This document shows, piece by piece, positions 1 to 7,665 of a stretch of 64,000 bases of DNA; positions within the stretch are counted from its first letter, which is position 1; every line of letters starts with the position of its first letter. The notes beneath the pieces were generated by a model. That model saw only the letters and a program-made list of their open reading frames with translations. It was not told where the DNA came from and ran no database searches. The position numbers were made by a program, and so were the translations under genes. The stretch lies in NCBI GenBank assembly GCA_949292025.1, contig CASEYC010000106.1, positions 1 through 64,000 on the forward strand. Direction: 5' to 3'. The DNA comes from an uncultured Bacteroides sp. (lineage in GTDB: Bacteria; Bacteroidota; Bacteroidia; Bacteroidales; Bacteroidaceae).

Positions 1-241
1 CCATAGGGAATCGGTCTTTGTTTCTACTGTTGCAAAGTTACGAATAATAATCCGAAACGAGAAACAAACAAGAAACAAAAATGTACCGAATAAGAACCAA
101 AAGACTGCAAACAATGAAAACAACTGAAAAGACCAAATCCCATATAACATACTGATATAAAGCCGTTTTATTTTCACTTGTTTGGATGTTGTTTTCATTT
201 AAACCCCACTCTTTATAAATCTGGAAAATTCATAATCGGAG
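1..241. promoter_or_regulatory. Putative divergent control region at the left edge
   Basis: This AT-rich stretch has no gene. AGAAACAAA occurs at 60-68 and 71-79, with a looser copy (AAGAACCAAAA) near 92-102, which looks like a repressor or activator binding array. On the minus strand TAACTTTG (complement of 33-40) matches the Bacteroidetes -7 element and points off the left edge, so a leftward gene probably starts just outside. The operator role is inferred from position only. Confidence 0.4.
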
Positions 242-262
242 TTGACAAAAAACATAAGAATC

Positions 263-1462
263 ATGAGCAACGAACTTATCCTACGCGAAGACAACATACG
301 CCTGGTGATGCAGCAAGCCCCGCAAGCCTGGCGCGACAACCAGCAGAGCCACGACCGCTGCCTCGCCTCCTGCCAGACCTTGCTGGACACCATCGAGGCC
401 GAGGGCATGAACGACGAACTGGACCAGAAGGCGGAGACCTACATCCGCAAGAGCCGGAACACCGTGAAGAAGATGAACGAGCAGCGCAGCGCCGTCACCA
501 AGCTGTTCGACGAGATACGTGCCGTCTTCACCACGCTGGAGAACGACGTGGACCCCGCCAAGAAAGGCAGCATCCCCTTCCGACTCCAGGAACAGCGCAA
601 CGCCTACGCCGCCCGGAAGCAACGCGAGGCCGAGGAACGACGCCGCGCCGAGCAGGAGCGGCAACGCCTCCAACTGATGCGAGACACCTACCGCGCCGAC
701 GTCGAGGCCGACTACCGGCAGACCTTCAACAGCCACCTAAACCAGAAGTACAACCAACTGGCCGGCCTGATGCAAAGTATCACACTGGACAACTTCGACC
801 AGCAGGCCGGGAAGATACAAGCCTTCCCCACCGGACTGCCCGACGACTACGCCAGCCTGTTGCCCTCCGGCACCCGCATCCCCGCCGGGCTGGACAGCAA
901 CGAGGCCAAGGCCATCCGGCAAGAGGTATTGGACCAACTGATTCCGCAGTTCCGCGAGCAGTACAGCTTCGAGATGTCGGAGAACAAGGCCGCCATCCTC
1001 GCCATGCTGCCCGGCAAGCGGCAGGAGCTGGAAGCCATCTCGAAGGCGTCCGCCGAAGAAGCCGCCAAGAGAGCCGAAGAGATGAAACGCCGGGAAGCCG
1101 AAGAAGCCGCCAAGAGGGAGCAGGAACGCCAACGCCGCGAGCAGGAGGAAGCCGCCAAGGCCCAGGCACAGAAGCAGCAGGCGGAGATGGCCGGACTCTT
1201 CGACCAGGCCAAGGCAGCCGCCCCGGCGTACCAGCCCAAGACGCAAGTCCGCAAGCGCATCGTCGTCACCGACCCGCGCGGGTTCCTCGACATCCTCAAC
1301 CTCTGGTGGACCACCGAAGGCGTCACCCTCACGGTGGACGAGCTGGCCAAGAAGTTCAAGACCCAGCTCACCCTCTGCGAACGCCTGGCCAACGACAAGC
1401 AAGACCCGCGTTTCATCCAGTCCGCCTACATCACGTATGAAGATGAAGTAAAAGCAAAGTGA
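263..1462 (+). CDS. Phage coiled-coil protein of the recombination module
   Basis: 399 aa. The frame can open at TTG 242, but ATG 263 (MSNELILRED) is the better start. Residues ~115-140 and ~265-320 are long runs rich in Glu, Arg, Ala and Gln (EERRRAEQER, KRREAEEAAK), predicted coiled coil. The C-terminal ~70 residues are a small globular segment. No enzymatic motif is visible. It sits 23 bp ahead of a RecE-like nuclease and heads the same rightward operon, so a structural or partner role in phage recombination or replication is inferred. A longer +1-frame ORF across the same bases is a composition shadow. Confidence 0.8.
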   Translation: MSNELILREDNIRLVMQQAPQAWRDNQQSHDRCLASCQTLLDTIEAEGMNDELDQKAETYIRKSRNTVKKMNEQRSAVTKLFDEIRAVFTTLENDVDPAKKGSIPFRLQEQRNAYAARKQREAEERRRAEQERQRLQLMRDTYRADVEADYRQTFNSHLNQKYNQLAGLMQSITLDNFDQQAGKIQAFPTGLPDDYASLLPSGTRIPAGLDSNEAKAIRQEVLDQLIPQFREQYSFEMSENKAAILAMLPGKRQELEAISKASAEEAAKRAEEMKRREAEEAAKREQERQRREQEEAAKAQAQKQQAEMAGLFDQAKAAAPAYQPKTQVRKRIVVTDPRGFLDILNLWWTTEGVTLTVDELAKKFKTQLTLCERLANDKQDPRFIQSAYITYEDEVKAK

Positions 1463-1497
1463 CAATTGACAATTGATAATTGACAATGGACAATTAC
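1461..1497 (+). repeat. Short tandem CAATTGA-type repeat before the nuclease start
   Basis: The intergenic gap is made of near-tandem copies of GACAATTGA / TGATAATTGA and runs into the start codon of the nuclease. TTGACAATG recurs just before the start at 11604-11612. It resembles AT-rich filler commonly seen between Bacteroidales genes; no function is claimed. Confidence 0.5.
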
Positions 1498-2136
1498 TAC
1501 GATAGGAAGGAAGTTTCCAACAGCGACCTCACCGAGCTGAAGAACCTGCTGCACCCGCACATCCAGTACGGCGACCGCGAACAGGCCTTCCGCTTCGGCA
1601 CGCTGGTGGACGCCCTCATCACCGAACCCGGCCGCGTCAACCTCTACCAGCGGACGGTGGACGGCGTGCCCTACACCGAAGACGAGTTCCGCCACGCCCA
1701 AGAGATGCAGCGCAGCCTCCGACTGGAAGCCCGGCGCGACCCGCTGCTCCGCGCCGTGCTGGAGCAGGCCGAGACGCAACGGCAGATGGTGAACAGGGGG
1801 CAACGCTTCGAGTACGGAGGCTTCCCCTTCGCCCTCGACACCCGCTGCAAGTGGGACTGGTACCTCGGCGGCGCGGGATTCGGAGGAGACCTCAAGACGA
1901 CGTTCGCCGCCTCCGAACGGGAGTTCCTGGAGGCCGTGGACTTCTTCGACTGGGACCGGAGCCGCGCCTGGTATATGGACATCGCCCATAGCCGGCGCGA
2001 CTTCATTTATGGCATCAGCAAACGGAACGGGCTGGTCTTCAAACGCTTCATCACCCGCGACGACCCCACCTACCGGCGGGGCCGCGAGAAGTACGAGGAA
2101 CTGGCCTTCCAATATTGGCTCTTCAATCTGAATTGA
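1486..2136 (+). CDS. RecE-like PD-(D/E)XK exonuclease
   Basis: 216 aa from ATG 1486; an upstream TTG (1480) adds only two residues. The N-terminal part (VSNSDLTELK, then FRFGTLVDALI) is typical of the phage PD-(D/E)XK group related to DUF3799/RecE. The core shows an Asp in DTRCKWDWY followed by GGDLKTT, the D...D-x-K signature that binds metal. These enzymes resect double-stranded ends for annealing recombination. A coiled-coil protein lies upstream and a SNF2 helicase downstream, consistent with a recombination operon. No annealing protein is recognised nearby. Confidence 0.8.
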   Translation: MDNYYDRKEVSNSDLTELKNLLHPHIQYGDREQAFRFGTLVDALITEPGRVNLYQRTVDGVPYTEDEFRHAQEMQRSLRLEARRDPLLRAVLEQAETQRQMVNRGQRFEYGGFPFALDTRCKWDWYLGGAGFGGDLKTTFAASEREFLEAVDFFDWDRSRAWYMDIAHSRRDFIYGISKRNGLVFKRFITRDDPTYRRGREKYEELAFQYWLFNLN

Positions 2137-2137
2137 T

Positions 2138-2329
2138 ATGAAAAAAGGAGAATACAGCTACAAACCCTTCGGACGCGACTTCCGCATCTACGTCTGCACC
2201 TACGCCGACGGGCGGACCTCCATGTCCACCCCCCTCCGCGACGAGCCGCTCTACCGCGACAGCGAGGCAGCCCGCAAGAGAGTCTACGAACTGAACGGAT
2301 GGAACTACAAACCCAGGCAACCGAAATGA
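2138..2329 (+). CDS. Small phage protein, 63 aa
   Basis: The ORF starts one base after the nuclease stop and ends in an ATGA overlap with the helicase start, so translation is probably coupled. The protein is basic and aromatic-rich with an N-terminal FRIYVCTYADG segment and no recognised domain. The tight packing between two enzymes of the recombination operon supports it being real. Function unknown. Confidence 0.7.
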   Translation: MKKGEYSYKPFGRDFRIYVCTYADGRTSMSTPLRDEPLYRDSEAARKRVYELNGWNYKPRQPK

Positions 2330-3732
2330 GCACCCCGCTGAAAGTCACCCCCTATCCCTACCAGCAGCAAGGCATCGCCCAGGGCTTGGAGTGGAAACGC
2401 TTCATCCTGGGCGACGCCCCCGGGCTGGGCAAGACGCTGCAAAGCATCGGCATCATCCACGCCGCACAGGCCTGGCCCTGCCTCGTCATCTGCCCCTCCA
2501 GCCTGAAGATAAACTGGCAAAGGGAGGTGGAGAAGTTCACCGACACACGGGCCCTCGTCCTCGCCGACGCCGTGCGCACCACGTGGCCCTACCTCCTGCA
2601 GATGCGCATGTTCCAATACGCGGTGGTCAACTACGAGAGCCTGCGCAAGTACTTCGTCTGGGACATCAAGGCCCCTTCCGGTGGTCCCTTCCGCTTGAAG
2701 GACGTCGTCTTCTGCCCGCAGATACGCCTCTTCCGCTCCGTCATCATCGACGAGAGCCACCGCGTGAAGGACGCCGCGACGCAGCAGGCCAAGTTCGCCA
2801 AGGGACTGTGCACCGGCAAGGAGTACGTCATCCTGCTCAGCGGCACGCCCGTCGTCAACCGCCCCGCCGACCTCGTCTCCCAGCTCTCCATCATGGACCG
2901 CCTGAAGGACTTCGGCGGGCGCGGCCAGTTCCTCCTGGACTACGCGCAGGGCGAGGAAGGGGCCAGCAACCTCGACGAGCTGGGCCGCCGCCTCCGCGCC
3001 ACCTGCCTCCTCCGCCGCGAGAAGGAGAAGGTGCTGACGCAACTCCCCGCCAAGACCCGCGTGGACCTCTACGTGGACATCTCCAACCGCGACGAGTACG
3101 ACACCGCGCAGCAAGACCTCGCCCAATACCTCCGCGAGTACCGCCTCTGCACCGAGCCGGAAATCCGCCGCAAGATGAGCATGGAGGCCCTGGTCAAGTT
3201 CATGGCCTTGCGGGGCATCGCCGCACGCGGCAAGGTGGCGCAGGCCGTGGACTTCATCCGCGTCTTCCTCTCCAGCGGCCAGCCCCTCGTGGTGTTCTGC
3301 TCGCTGCACGACATCGTGGACGAACTCCGGAAAGCCTTCCCCCGCGCCGTCACCGTCACCGGACGCGACTCCGCCGCGATGAAGCAGGCTGCCGTGGACA
3401 GCTTCCAGCAGGGGAAGAGCCGGCTCATCATCTGCTCCATCAAGGCCGCAGGCGTGGGACTGACGCTCACCGCCGCCAGCCGCGTGGCCTTCATCGAGTT
3501 CCCCTGGACCTACGCCGACTGCCAGCAGTGCGAGGACCGCTGCCACCGCATCGGACAGCGCGACAACGTCACGTGCTACTACCTCATCGGGCGCGGCACC
3601 ATCGACGGCCGCCTGTACCAAATCATCCACGACAAGCGCGCCATTGCCAACCGCGTCATGGCCGCCGACGACGAGATACCCACCGAGCAGGCGTACTTCG
3701 ACGAACTGGTCAAATTGATAATGGAGAATTAA
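2326..3732 (+). CDS. SNF2-family DEAD/H-box helicase/translocase
   Basis: 468 aa from ATG 2326, chosen over an in-frame ATG at 2299 because 2326 forms an ATGA overlap with the preceding stop. Walker A is GDAPGLGKT (~29-37), the DExH box is DESH (~142), motif III is LSGTP (~170) and the C-terminal RecA lobe ends in ECDRCHRIGQ-like motif VI (CEDRCHRIGQ, ~400-409) with GVGLTLTAA before it. All core motifs of an active SNF2 translocase of the compact phage type are present. It should use ATP to move on double-stranded DNA, probably in phage replication or recombination with the neighbouring nuclease. No accessory domain is present. Confidence 0.92.
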   Translation: MSTPLKVTPYPYQQQGIAQGLEWKRFILGDAPGLGKTLQSIGIIHAAQAWPCLVICPSSLKINWQREVEKFTDTRALVLADAVRTTWPYLLQMRMFQYAVVNYESLRKYFVWDIKAPSGGPFRLKDVVFCPQIRLFRSVIIDESHRVKDAATQQAKFAKGLCTGKEYVILLSGTPVVNRPADLVSQLSIMDRLKDFGGRGQFLLDYAQGEEGASNLDELGRRLRATCLLRREKEKVLTQLPAKTRVDLYVDISNRDEYDTAQQDLAQYLREYRLCTEPEIRRKMSMEALVKFMALRGIAARGKVAQAVDFIRVFLSSGQPLVVFCSLHDIVDELRKAFPRAVTVTGRDSAAMKQAAVDSFQQGKSRLIICSIKAAGVGLTLTAASRVAFIEFPWTYADCQQCEDRCHRIGQRDNVTCYYLIGRGTIDGRLYQIIHDKRAIANRVMAADDEIPTEQAYFDELVKLIMEN

Positions 3733-3894
3733 ATGAATATGGACGTATGCAAGACCGACATCGCATTGGCCGCCCGCCTCCTCTCCGAGGCCGCCGACCA
3801 TATCGCCGCCAACGCCACGTCCGCGAAGATGACGGACAAGGCGAGGCGGATGAAACGACTTAGCAACAAACTATTGAAGAAGATAGAGCAATGA
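3733..3894 (+). CDS. Small phage protein, 53 aa
   Basis: The ORF starts immediately after the helicase stop (TAA then ATG). It encodes a helical, Ala- and Lys-rich peptide (ALAARLLSEAA, then KRLSNKLLKK) with no recognised domain. Zero spacing to the helicase and an ATGA junction at its end suggest a translationally coupled small gene. It was found by reading the frame directly. Function unknown. Confidence 0.6.
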   Translation: MNMDVCKTDIALAARLLSEAADHIAANATSAKMTDKARRMKRLSNKLLKKIEQ

Positions 3895-3944
3895 ACGCAG
3901 AAGACTACATCCCCGACTGGTACATCCCCACGGGGAGCAAGTAA
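3891..3944 (+). CDS. Possible 17-aa microprotein
   Basis: An ATGA overlap with the 53-aa gene opens a frame reading MNAEDYIPDWYIPTGSK before a TAA stop. The coupling geometry matches that used throughout this operon, but the peptide is too short for its composition to argue for or against coding. It is listed as a candidate only. Confidence 0.25.
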   Translation: MNAEDYIPDWYIPTGSK

Positions 3945-3977
3945 TAATCAATAACCACCAATTAAAACAACAGCATT

Positions 3978-4274
3978 ATGAACAACTTCATCGGAAAGAA
4001 AGTAATCATCCGCGGAGACCGCTCCGGCGTGTTCTTCGGCACACTGGCCGCCAAAGACGGCCAAGAGGTCAAACTCGAAAAATGCCGCCGCCTGTGGTAC
4101 TGGGACGGCGCGGCCAGCATATCCCAGCTCGCCGTGGACGGCACCACCAATCCAAGAGAGTGCAAGTTCACCGTCACGGTGGACGAAATCGGGATACTCG
4201 ACGCCATCGAAATCATCCCCTGCACCGGCAAGGCCATCAAATCCATAGAAAGCGTGGGCGTATGGGCGAGATAG
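3978..4274 (+). CDS. DUF6948-like small phage protein
   Basis: 98 aa beginning MNNFIGKKVIIRGD and containing LWYWDGAASISQLA, which I recognise as a DUF6948-type protein common in Bacteroidales phages and mobile elements. It looks like a small beta-rich fold with no catalytic motif. Its last 13 bases overlap the start of the Gly/Tyr/Asp-repeat protein, and its opening FIGKKV echoes FCGKKV in that protein, so the two may act together. Function is unknown for the family. Confidence 0.7.
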   Translation: MNNFIGKKVIIRGDRSGVFFGTLAAKDGQEVKLEKCRRLWYWDGAASISQLAVDGTTNPRECKFTVTVDEIGILDAIEIIPCTGKAIKSIESVGVWAR

Positions 4275-4939
4275 AAGAATTTCTGAAAGTTGGCTACGGC
4301 TACGGCGACGGCGACGGCTCAGACTACGGCTACGGCGACGGCGACGGCTCAGACTACGGCGACGGCGACGGCTACGGCTCAGACTACGGCGACGGCGACG
4401 GCTACGGCTCCGGCTACGGCTACGGCTACGGCTACGACTCCGGCTCCGGCTACGGCGACGGCGACGGCTCCGGCTACGGAATAAAATCATTCTGCGGAAA
4501 AAAAGTCCATATCATAGACGATATGCAGACCATCATCGAATCAGTACGCGGCAACATCGCCAAGGGATACATCTTGCAATCAGACCTCACCCTCACCCCG
4601 TGCCACGTGGTCAAGGAAAACGGCAAGTTCGCCCACGGCGGCACCCTGCGCGAAGCCTTCGAGGCCTTGCAAGAGAAGCTATACGACGACAGCACCGAGG
4701 AGGAACGCCTGCGGAAGTTCCGCGAGCATTTCCCGGACTTCTCCGCCAAGTACCCCGCCCGCGAGCTGTTCACCTGGCACCACGTCCTCACAGGGAGCTG
4801 CAAGGCAGGCCGCGAAGCCTTCTGCCGAGACAACGGCATAGACATCGGAAAAGACACCTTCACCATACACGAGTTCGTTGCATTGACCCGCAACTCCTAT
4901 GGTGGGGAAACCATCAAAAAACTTATTTACTCAAAATAA
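4262..4939 (+). CDS. Gly/Tyr/Asp low-complexity repeat protein with conserved C-terminal domain
   Basis: 225 aa from ATG 4262; the frame is open further upstream, but that part lies over the DUF6948-like gene and looks non-coding. Residues ~11-73 are an almost pure string of GY, GD and GS dipeptides encoded by GGCTAC/GGCGAC/GGCTCC hexamers. Residues ~74-225 form a globular domain (IKSFCGKKVHII, GNIAKGYIL, TWHHVLTGSCK, EFVALTRNSYGG) that recurs in phage proteins of Firmicutes and Bacteroidetes, with no proven function. The repeat unit is in frame, so copy changes alter length without breaking the protein. Low-complexity GY tracts can self-associate; that role here is inference. Confidence 0.75.
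   Translation: MGEIEEFLKVGYGYGDGDGSDYGYGDGDGSDYGDGDGYGSDYGDGDGYGSGYGYGYGYDSGSGYGDGDGSGYGIKSFCGKKVHIIDDMQTIIESVRGNIAKGYILQSDLTLTPCHVVKENGKFAHGGTLREAFEALQEKLYDDSTEEERLRKFREHFPDFSAKYPARELFTWHHVLTGSCKAGREAFCRDNGIDIGKDTFTIHEFVALTRNSYGGETIKKLIYSK
4294..4481 (+). repeat. Hexanucleotide coding repeat GGCTAC/GGCGAC
   Basis: About 31 tandem hexamers of the forms GGCTAC, GGCGAC, GGCTCA/GGCTCC and GACTAC or GACTCC, arranged in higher-order blocks, encode Gly-Tyr-Gly-Asp tracts. Slipped-strand change in steps of six would keep the frame. The array lies inside the preceding CDS entry. Confidence 0.9.
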
Positions 4940-4953
4940 CCAAATAAGCAATT

Positions 4954-5382
4954 ATGAAAAAGTACATCGGAACCAAACAGATTGAAGCACAACCCATGAC
5001 TATGGGAGAGGCTTATGAAAAAGGCCTGTTGCAAGCAGGCCGAGTACCCAACGAGCAAGAAAAGTATGCACAAGGCTACCACGTCCGTTATAAGGACGGA
5101 TACGAAAGCTGGTCTCCGGCTGGTCCATTCGAGGAAGCCTACCGATTAGCCGACGATTTCTTGGACCGTCTACACATCGAGTTAGAAGATTTGACCGAGA
5201 AACAAGAAAAACTGAATAAATTCTTCGAAACGGACAAATTCAAACAACTATGTATTGGAGATAAGCAATTGCTTCGCGCGCAATTCGGCACCATGCTTGC
5301 CTACTCGCAGATTCTTATGGAAAGGATAAGACAAGCATCAGAGACTTGCTGTGACTGCGAGTCGCCTTCAACCACATTGTAA
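4954..5382 (+). CDS. Phage protein with crAss001_48-like C-terminal helix pair
   Basis: 142 aa starting MKKYIGTKQIEA. The first half (EAYEKGLLQAGR, GYHVRYKDGYESWSP) matches a widely distributed small-phage-protein module, and the second half (DFLDRLHIELEDL, QLLRAQFGTMLAY) forms a helical hairpin of the kind named crAss001_48-related protein. It follows the repeat protein by 14 bp. Codon use is more AT-rich than in the enzyme genes upstream. No activity is predicted; its abundance in gut phages suggests a modular role. Confidence 0.65.
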   Translation: MKKYIGTKQIEAQPMTMGEAYEKGLLQAGRVPNEQEKYAQGYHVRYKDGYESWSPAGPFEEAYRLADDFLDRLHIELEDLTEKQEKLNKFFETDKFKQLCIGDKQLLRAQFGTMLAYSQILMERIRQASETCCDCESPSTTL

Positions 5383-5397
5383 CCATAATTTGGGCCA

Positions 5398-5467
5398 AGC
5401 CCCGCTCGTCCACAGGCAGGACGCCGCCGCACGGCGGAAAATGGCGGTTCGATTCCGCCCGGGGCTG
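5398..5467 (+). ncRNA. tRNA-like element with collapsed anticodon arm
   Basis: A perfect 7-bp acceptor stem (AGCCCCG at 5398-5404 with CGGGGCT at 5460-5466), a 4-bp D stem (CGTC/GACG) with a 9-nt loop containing GG, and a perfect 5-bp T arm (GGCGG-TTCGATT-CCGCC) make an otherwise standard tRNA. Between D and T arms only 19 nt remain: a 5-bp stem CCGCC/GGCGG closed by a 4-nt loop GCAC, plus a 5-nt variable region. A 7-nt anticodon loop is not possible, so no decoding identity can be given. No CCA is encoded. It could be a decayed tRNA, a tRNA mimic or an RNase P substrate. Confidence 0.6.
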
Positions 5468-5568
5468 CGAAAGAAAAGTTAAAAACGCGCACCGGTGCCG
5501 CAAAACATACGTACAGATGTGCATCATATAGCGCATTTGTGCTTACTTTGCACGCGATTTACACCACA

Positions 5569-6423
5569 ATGAAAAAGAAAATCATGAAGATAACATTTGA
5601 AGGGCAGACACATCAGATAGATGCCAACACGCTGATAAACGTGCTCCTGCATTACCAGAACGTGGTCAATGAAGCGAACCGTGAACTGAGCGGAGGCGCG
5701 AAAAGCATTGAAATGAAAATCAATGCCATGGAAAAAGGCTCTTTCGTCATAGACGTGTCCGTCATAGAATCGACCTTAAAGCACATATTCTCAAGCGAAA
5801 GCGTCGCATACCTTGCCAGCCTGTACACCGTGGTGGACGGAGCGCACAAACTCTACAAATGGTTCAAAGGGAAACCCGTCAGGACGGAAGAAGACAAGGC
5901 AAAAGCGAAAACCATCATCGGGAACGTGGAGTACAACGTCACCATCAACGTCTACAACCAGCCTCCTGTCCGGGAAGCCATATCAAAGTCCATCGAAACA
6001 GCCGATTCGGATGCCAATGTGGAAGGATTCAGCGTGGATTGCGGCGGGGAAGAGCCCACCGTCTTTGAAAAGAAAGACTTCAAGGATTACATCTACACGG
6101 ACTTCGACGAAGAAAACGCCATCCCGCACGAACAGGAAGAAACCGTGGACGCCCTGCTGACCATCATCGCCCTCAACTTCGAACGGGGCAGCCGCTGGCA
6201 ATTCATCTACAACGGCTTCAAGATACAGATGATAGTCAAGGACGATGCCCTTATGAAGAAAATAGACGAAGGCGAACGCTTCGGGAAAGGCGATGCCATA
6301 CACGTCAAGATGAAAATCATCAAACGATACAACCCGCAGTACAAAGCCTACGAAAACAAATCATACAAGATAGTGGAGTTCCTGGAACACATAGAAGCCC
6401 CCAAGCAACCGGAGCTGTTCTGA
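5569..6423 (+). CDS. Unknown cargo protein, 284 aa
   Basis: Start taken at ATG 5569; the longer frame from GTG 5539 runs through a promoter-like TTACTTTGC (5543-5551). The protein opens MKKKIMKITFEGQ, has GSFVIDVSVIE around residue 60, a weakly hydrophobic stretch near 75-95 (YLASLYTVVDG) leading to YKWFKGKP, then an acidic middle and a beta-rich C-terminal region with FIYNGFKIQM. I recall similar ORFs in accessory regions of other bacteria but no assigned function. It is followed by two intrinsic terminators, so it forms a self-contained unit unlike the coupled phage genes around it. A moron or defence-related role is inference. Confidence 0.7.
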   Translation: MKKKIMKITFEGQTHQIDANTLINVLLHYQNVVNEANRELSGGAKSIEMKINAMEKGSFVIDVSVIESTLKHIFSSESVAYLASLYTVVDGAHKLYKWFKGKPVRTEEDKAKAKTIIGNVEYNVTINVYNQPPVREAISKSIETADSDANVEGFSVDCGGEEPTVFEKKDFKDYIYTDFDEENAIPHEQEETVDALLTIIALNFERGSRWQFIYNGFKIQMIVKDDALMKKIDEGERFGKGDAIHVKMKIIKRYNPQYKAYENKSYKIVEFLEHIEAPKQPELF

Positions 6424-6451
6424 CATTATCCAAGCAACCCCCATGGCCAAA

Positions 6452-6506
6452 GGCGATGCAACCCTGCACCGCCTTTTTCATTGCCCGCAACTTCGCGGGC
6501 TTTTTT
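6452..6506 (+). terminator. Tandem intrinsic terminators
   Basis: First hairpin: GGCG-A-TGC / GCA-C-CGCC with a 6-nt loop, then five T (6452-6478). Second hairpin: GCCCGC / GCGGGC with loop AACTTC, then six T (6483-6506). The same two-hairpin arrangement recurs at 12156-12214. Confidence 0.85.
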
Positions 6507-6554
6507 ATTACCCCCACGATTCATATTCTTAATTCTTAATTTTTAATTGACCCT

Positions 6555-6962
6555 ATGACCTACGAAGAAACCCAACGCCTGGCCCGCCGCACCAAAGCCC
6601 GCGCCAAGCCCCGCGACGAGGAACACCGCCTGCAAGCCGCCTGCGTCCGCCTGTTCCGACTGAAATACCCCCGGTGGCGGCACCTCCTCTTCGCCGTCCC
6701 CAACGGCGGCCGCCGCGACGCCGTCACCGGCGCACGCCTCAAAGCCGAAGGAGCCACCGCCGGGGTGGCCGACCTCATCCTTTTCATCCCCAACCGCCGG
6801 CACGGCGGCCTCGCCATCGAGATGAAGACCCCGAACGGGAGGCAGTCCAAGGAGCAGCGCGAATGGCAACGCAAGTGCGAGGAGGCGGGCAACAAATACG
6901 TCCTCTGCCGCTCGGCGGCGGACTTCCTCAGGGAGATAGACCAATATTTCAAAGACATGTAA
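6555..6962 (+). CDS. VRR-NUC domain nuclease
   Basis: 135 aa. The domain spans ~20-125 with the diagnostic block AVPNGGRRD, GVADLIL and AIEMKT, giving the D and E-x-K residues of a PD-(D/E)XK core, followed by QSKEQREWQ and YVLCRSAADF. Stand-alone phage VRR-NUC proteins act on branched or single-stranded DNA and are usually found in replication/recombination modules. It precedes a DUF6291 protein by 13 bp. ATG 6555 lies just after an AT-rich TTCTTAATTCTTAATTTTTA-type spacer. All expected core residues are present. Confidence 0.9.
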   Translation: MTYEETQRLARRTKARAKPRDEEHRLQAACVRLFRLKYPRWRHLLFAVPNGGRRDAVTGARLKAEGATAGVADLILFIPNRRHGGLAIEMKTPNGRQSKEQREWQRKCEEAGNKYVLCRSAADFLREIDQYFKDM

Positions 6963-6975
6963 CACCCGACGAACC

Positions 6976-7665
6976 ATGCGAAACAGTTTTGTCTTTTACA
7001 GCAGCTGGTGGGAAGCAATCAAGAATCTGCCGAGAGAGATTCAGGGAGAAGTGCTCACGGCCATAATCGAGTATGGCCTAACCGGAGAAACAACTGAGTC
7101 ACTGAAGCCGATTACGAAAGCTTTGCTGGCGCTCGTGATGCCACAGATAGACAGCAACAACAAGAAGTACGAGAACGGTTCGAAGGGAGGTCGCCCGGCA
7201 ACCAAGCCGAAACCAAGCCAAAACCAAACGGAAACCAAACCGAAACCAAACGGTAACCAAACCGGAACCTATAATGTTATATGTAATATGAATAATGCTG
7301 ATGATAAATGGGAGGATAAATCCTCCACCCCCCAAAGCCCCCCGGGGGGCGGGGAGGAGGGGACGGACTATCTTGCCTCATCCCTGTCGCAACGCGACGG
7401 CATCCCCCGCAACTTCGACGGCCTGTGCCGCGAAATGCAAGCCCTCGGCATCCCCCAGCGTCAGCAGGACGAAATCATGCGCCTCAGCAACTTCGGGCAG
7501 ATAGGCCACCCCGTGTGGCAGCACCTGAAGCACTGCCGCGAGAGCCGCGACGCCCGCCTGGAGAAGAACCGCGTCAAGCTGCCCGGCAACTACATCCTCA
7601 AGCAACTGCGCGCCGACGCCGCACCCAAACCCAAGCCCGCGGAGGGGCCAACGGATGGAGGTTGA
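6976..7665 (+). CDS. DUF6291 protein, probable replication-initiation/loader type
   Basis: 229 aa. Residues 1-75 (SFVFYSSWWEAIKNLP, EYGLTG, ALVMPQIDSN, KKYENGSKGG) match DUF6291, which often heads phage primosome-like proteins. A linker follows with Lys-Pro and Asn-Gln-Thr repeats and a G/C palindrome-derived segment (TPQSPPGGGEEG). The C-terminal ~90 residues are helical (NFDGLCREMQAL, YILKQLRADA). By position after the nuclease it may bind DNA or help load a helicase, but no motif proves this. The last 11 bases overlap the next gene. Confidence 0.7.
   Translation: MRNSFVFYSSWWEAIKNLPREIQGEVLTAIIEYGLTGETTESLKPITKALLALVMPQIDSNNKKYENGSKGGRPATKPKPSQNQTETKPKPNGNQTGTYNVICNMNNADDKWEDKSSTPQSPPGGGEEGTDYLASSLSQRDGIPRNFDGLCREMQALGIPQRQQDEIMRLSNFGQIGHPVWQHLKHCRESRDARLEKNRVKLPGNYILKQLRADAAPKPKPAEGPTDGG
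7337..7350. repeat. Perfect G/C palindrome inside a coding region
   Basis: GCCCCCCGGGGGGC is a perfect 14-bp palindrome within a C/G-rich run that encodes the linker of the DUF6291 protein. A related hairpin sits inside the giant polyvalent gene at 42694-42710. The context resembles mobile or slippage-prone REP-like filler known from Bacteroidales intergenic regions. Confidence 0.5.

Noticed and set aside
178..1440. 420-codon frame overlapping the first gene
   Set aside because: Arg/Pro-rich shadow of the coiled-coil gene frame.
2391..3863. 490-codon frame +1 to the SNF2 helicase
   Set aside because: Arg/Pro/His-rich and without motifs; the other frame carries all helicase motifs.
4294..4481. 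Tandem repeats considered as a CRISPR-like array
   Set aside because: Units are six bases and coding; there are no spacers and no cas genes.
5301..5536. Two minus-strand frames over the tRNA-like element
   Set aside because: The GGIEPPF peptide is the well-known false translation of a T arm read backwards.
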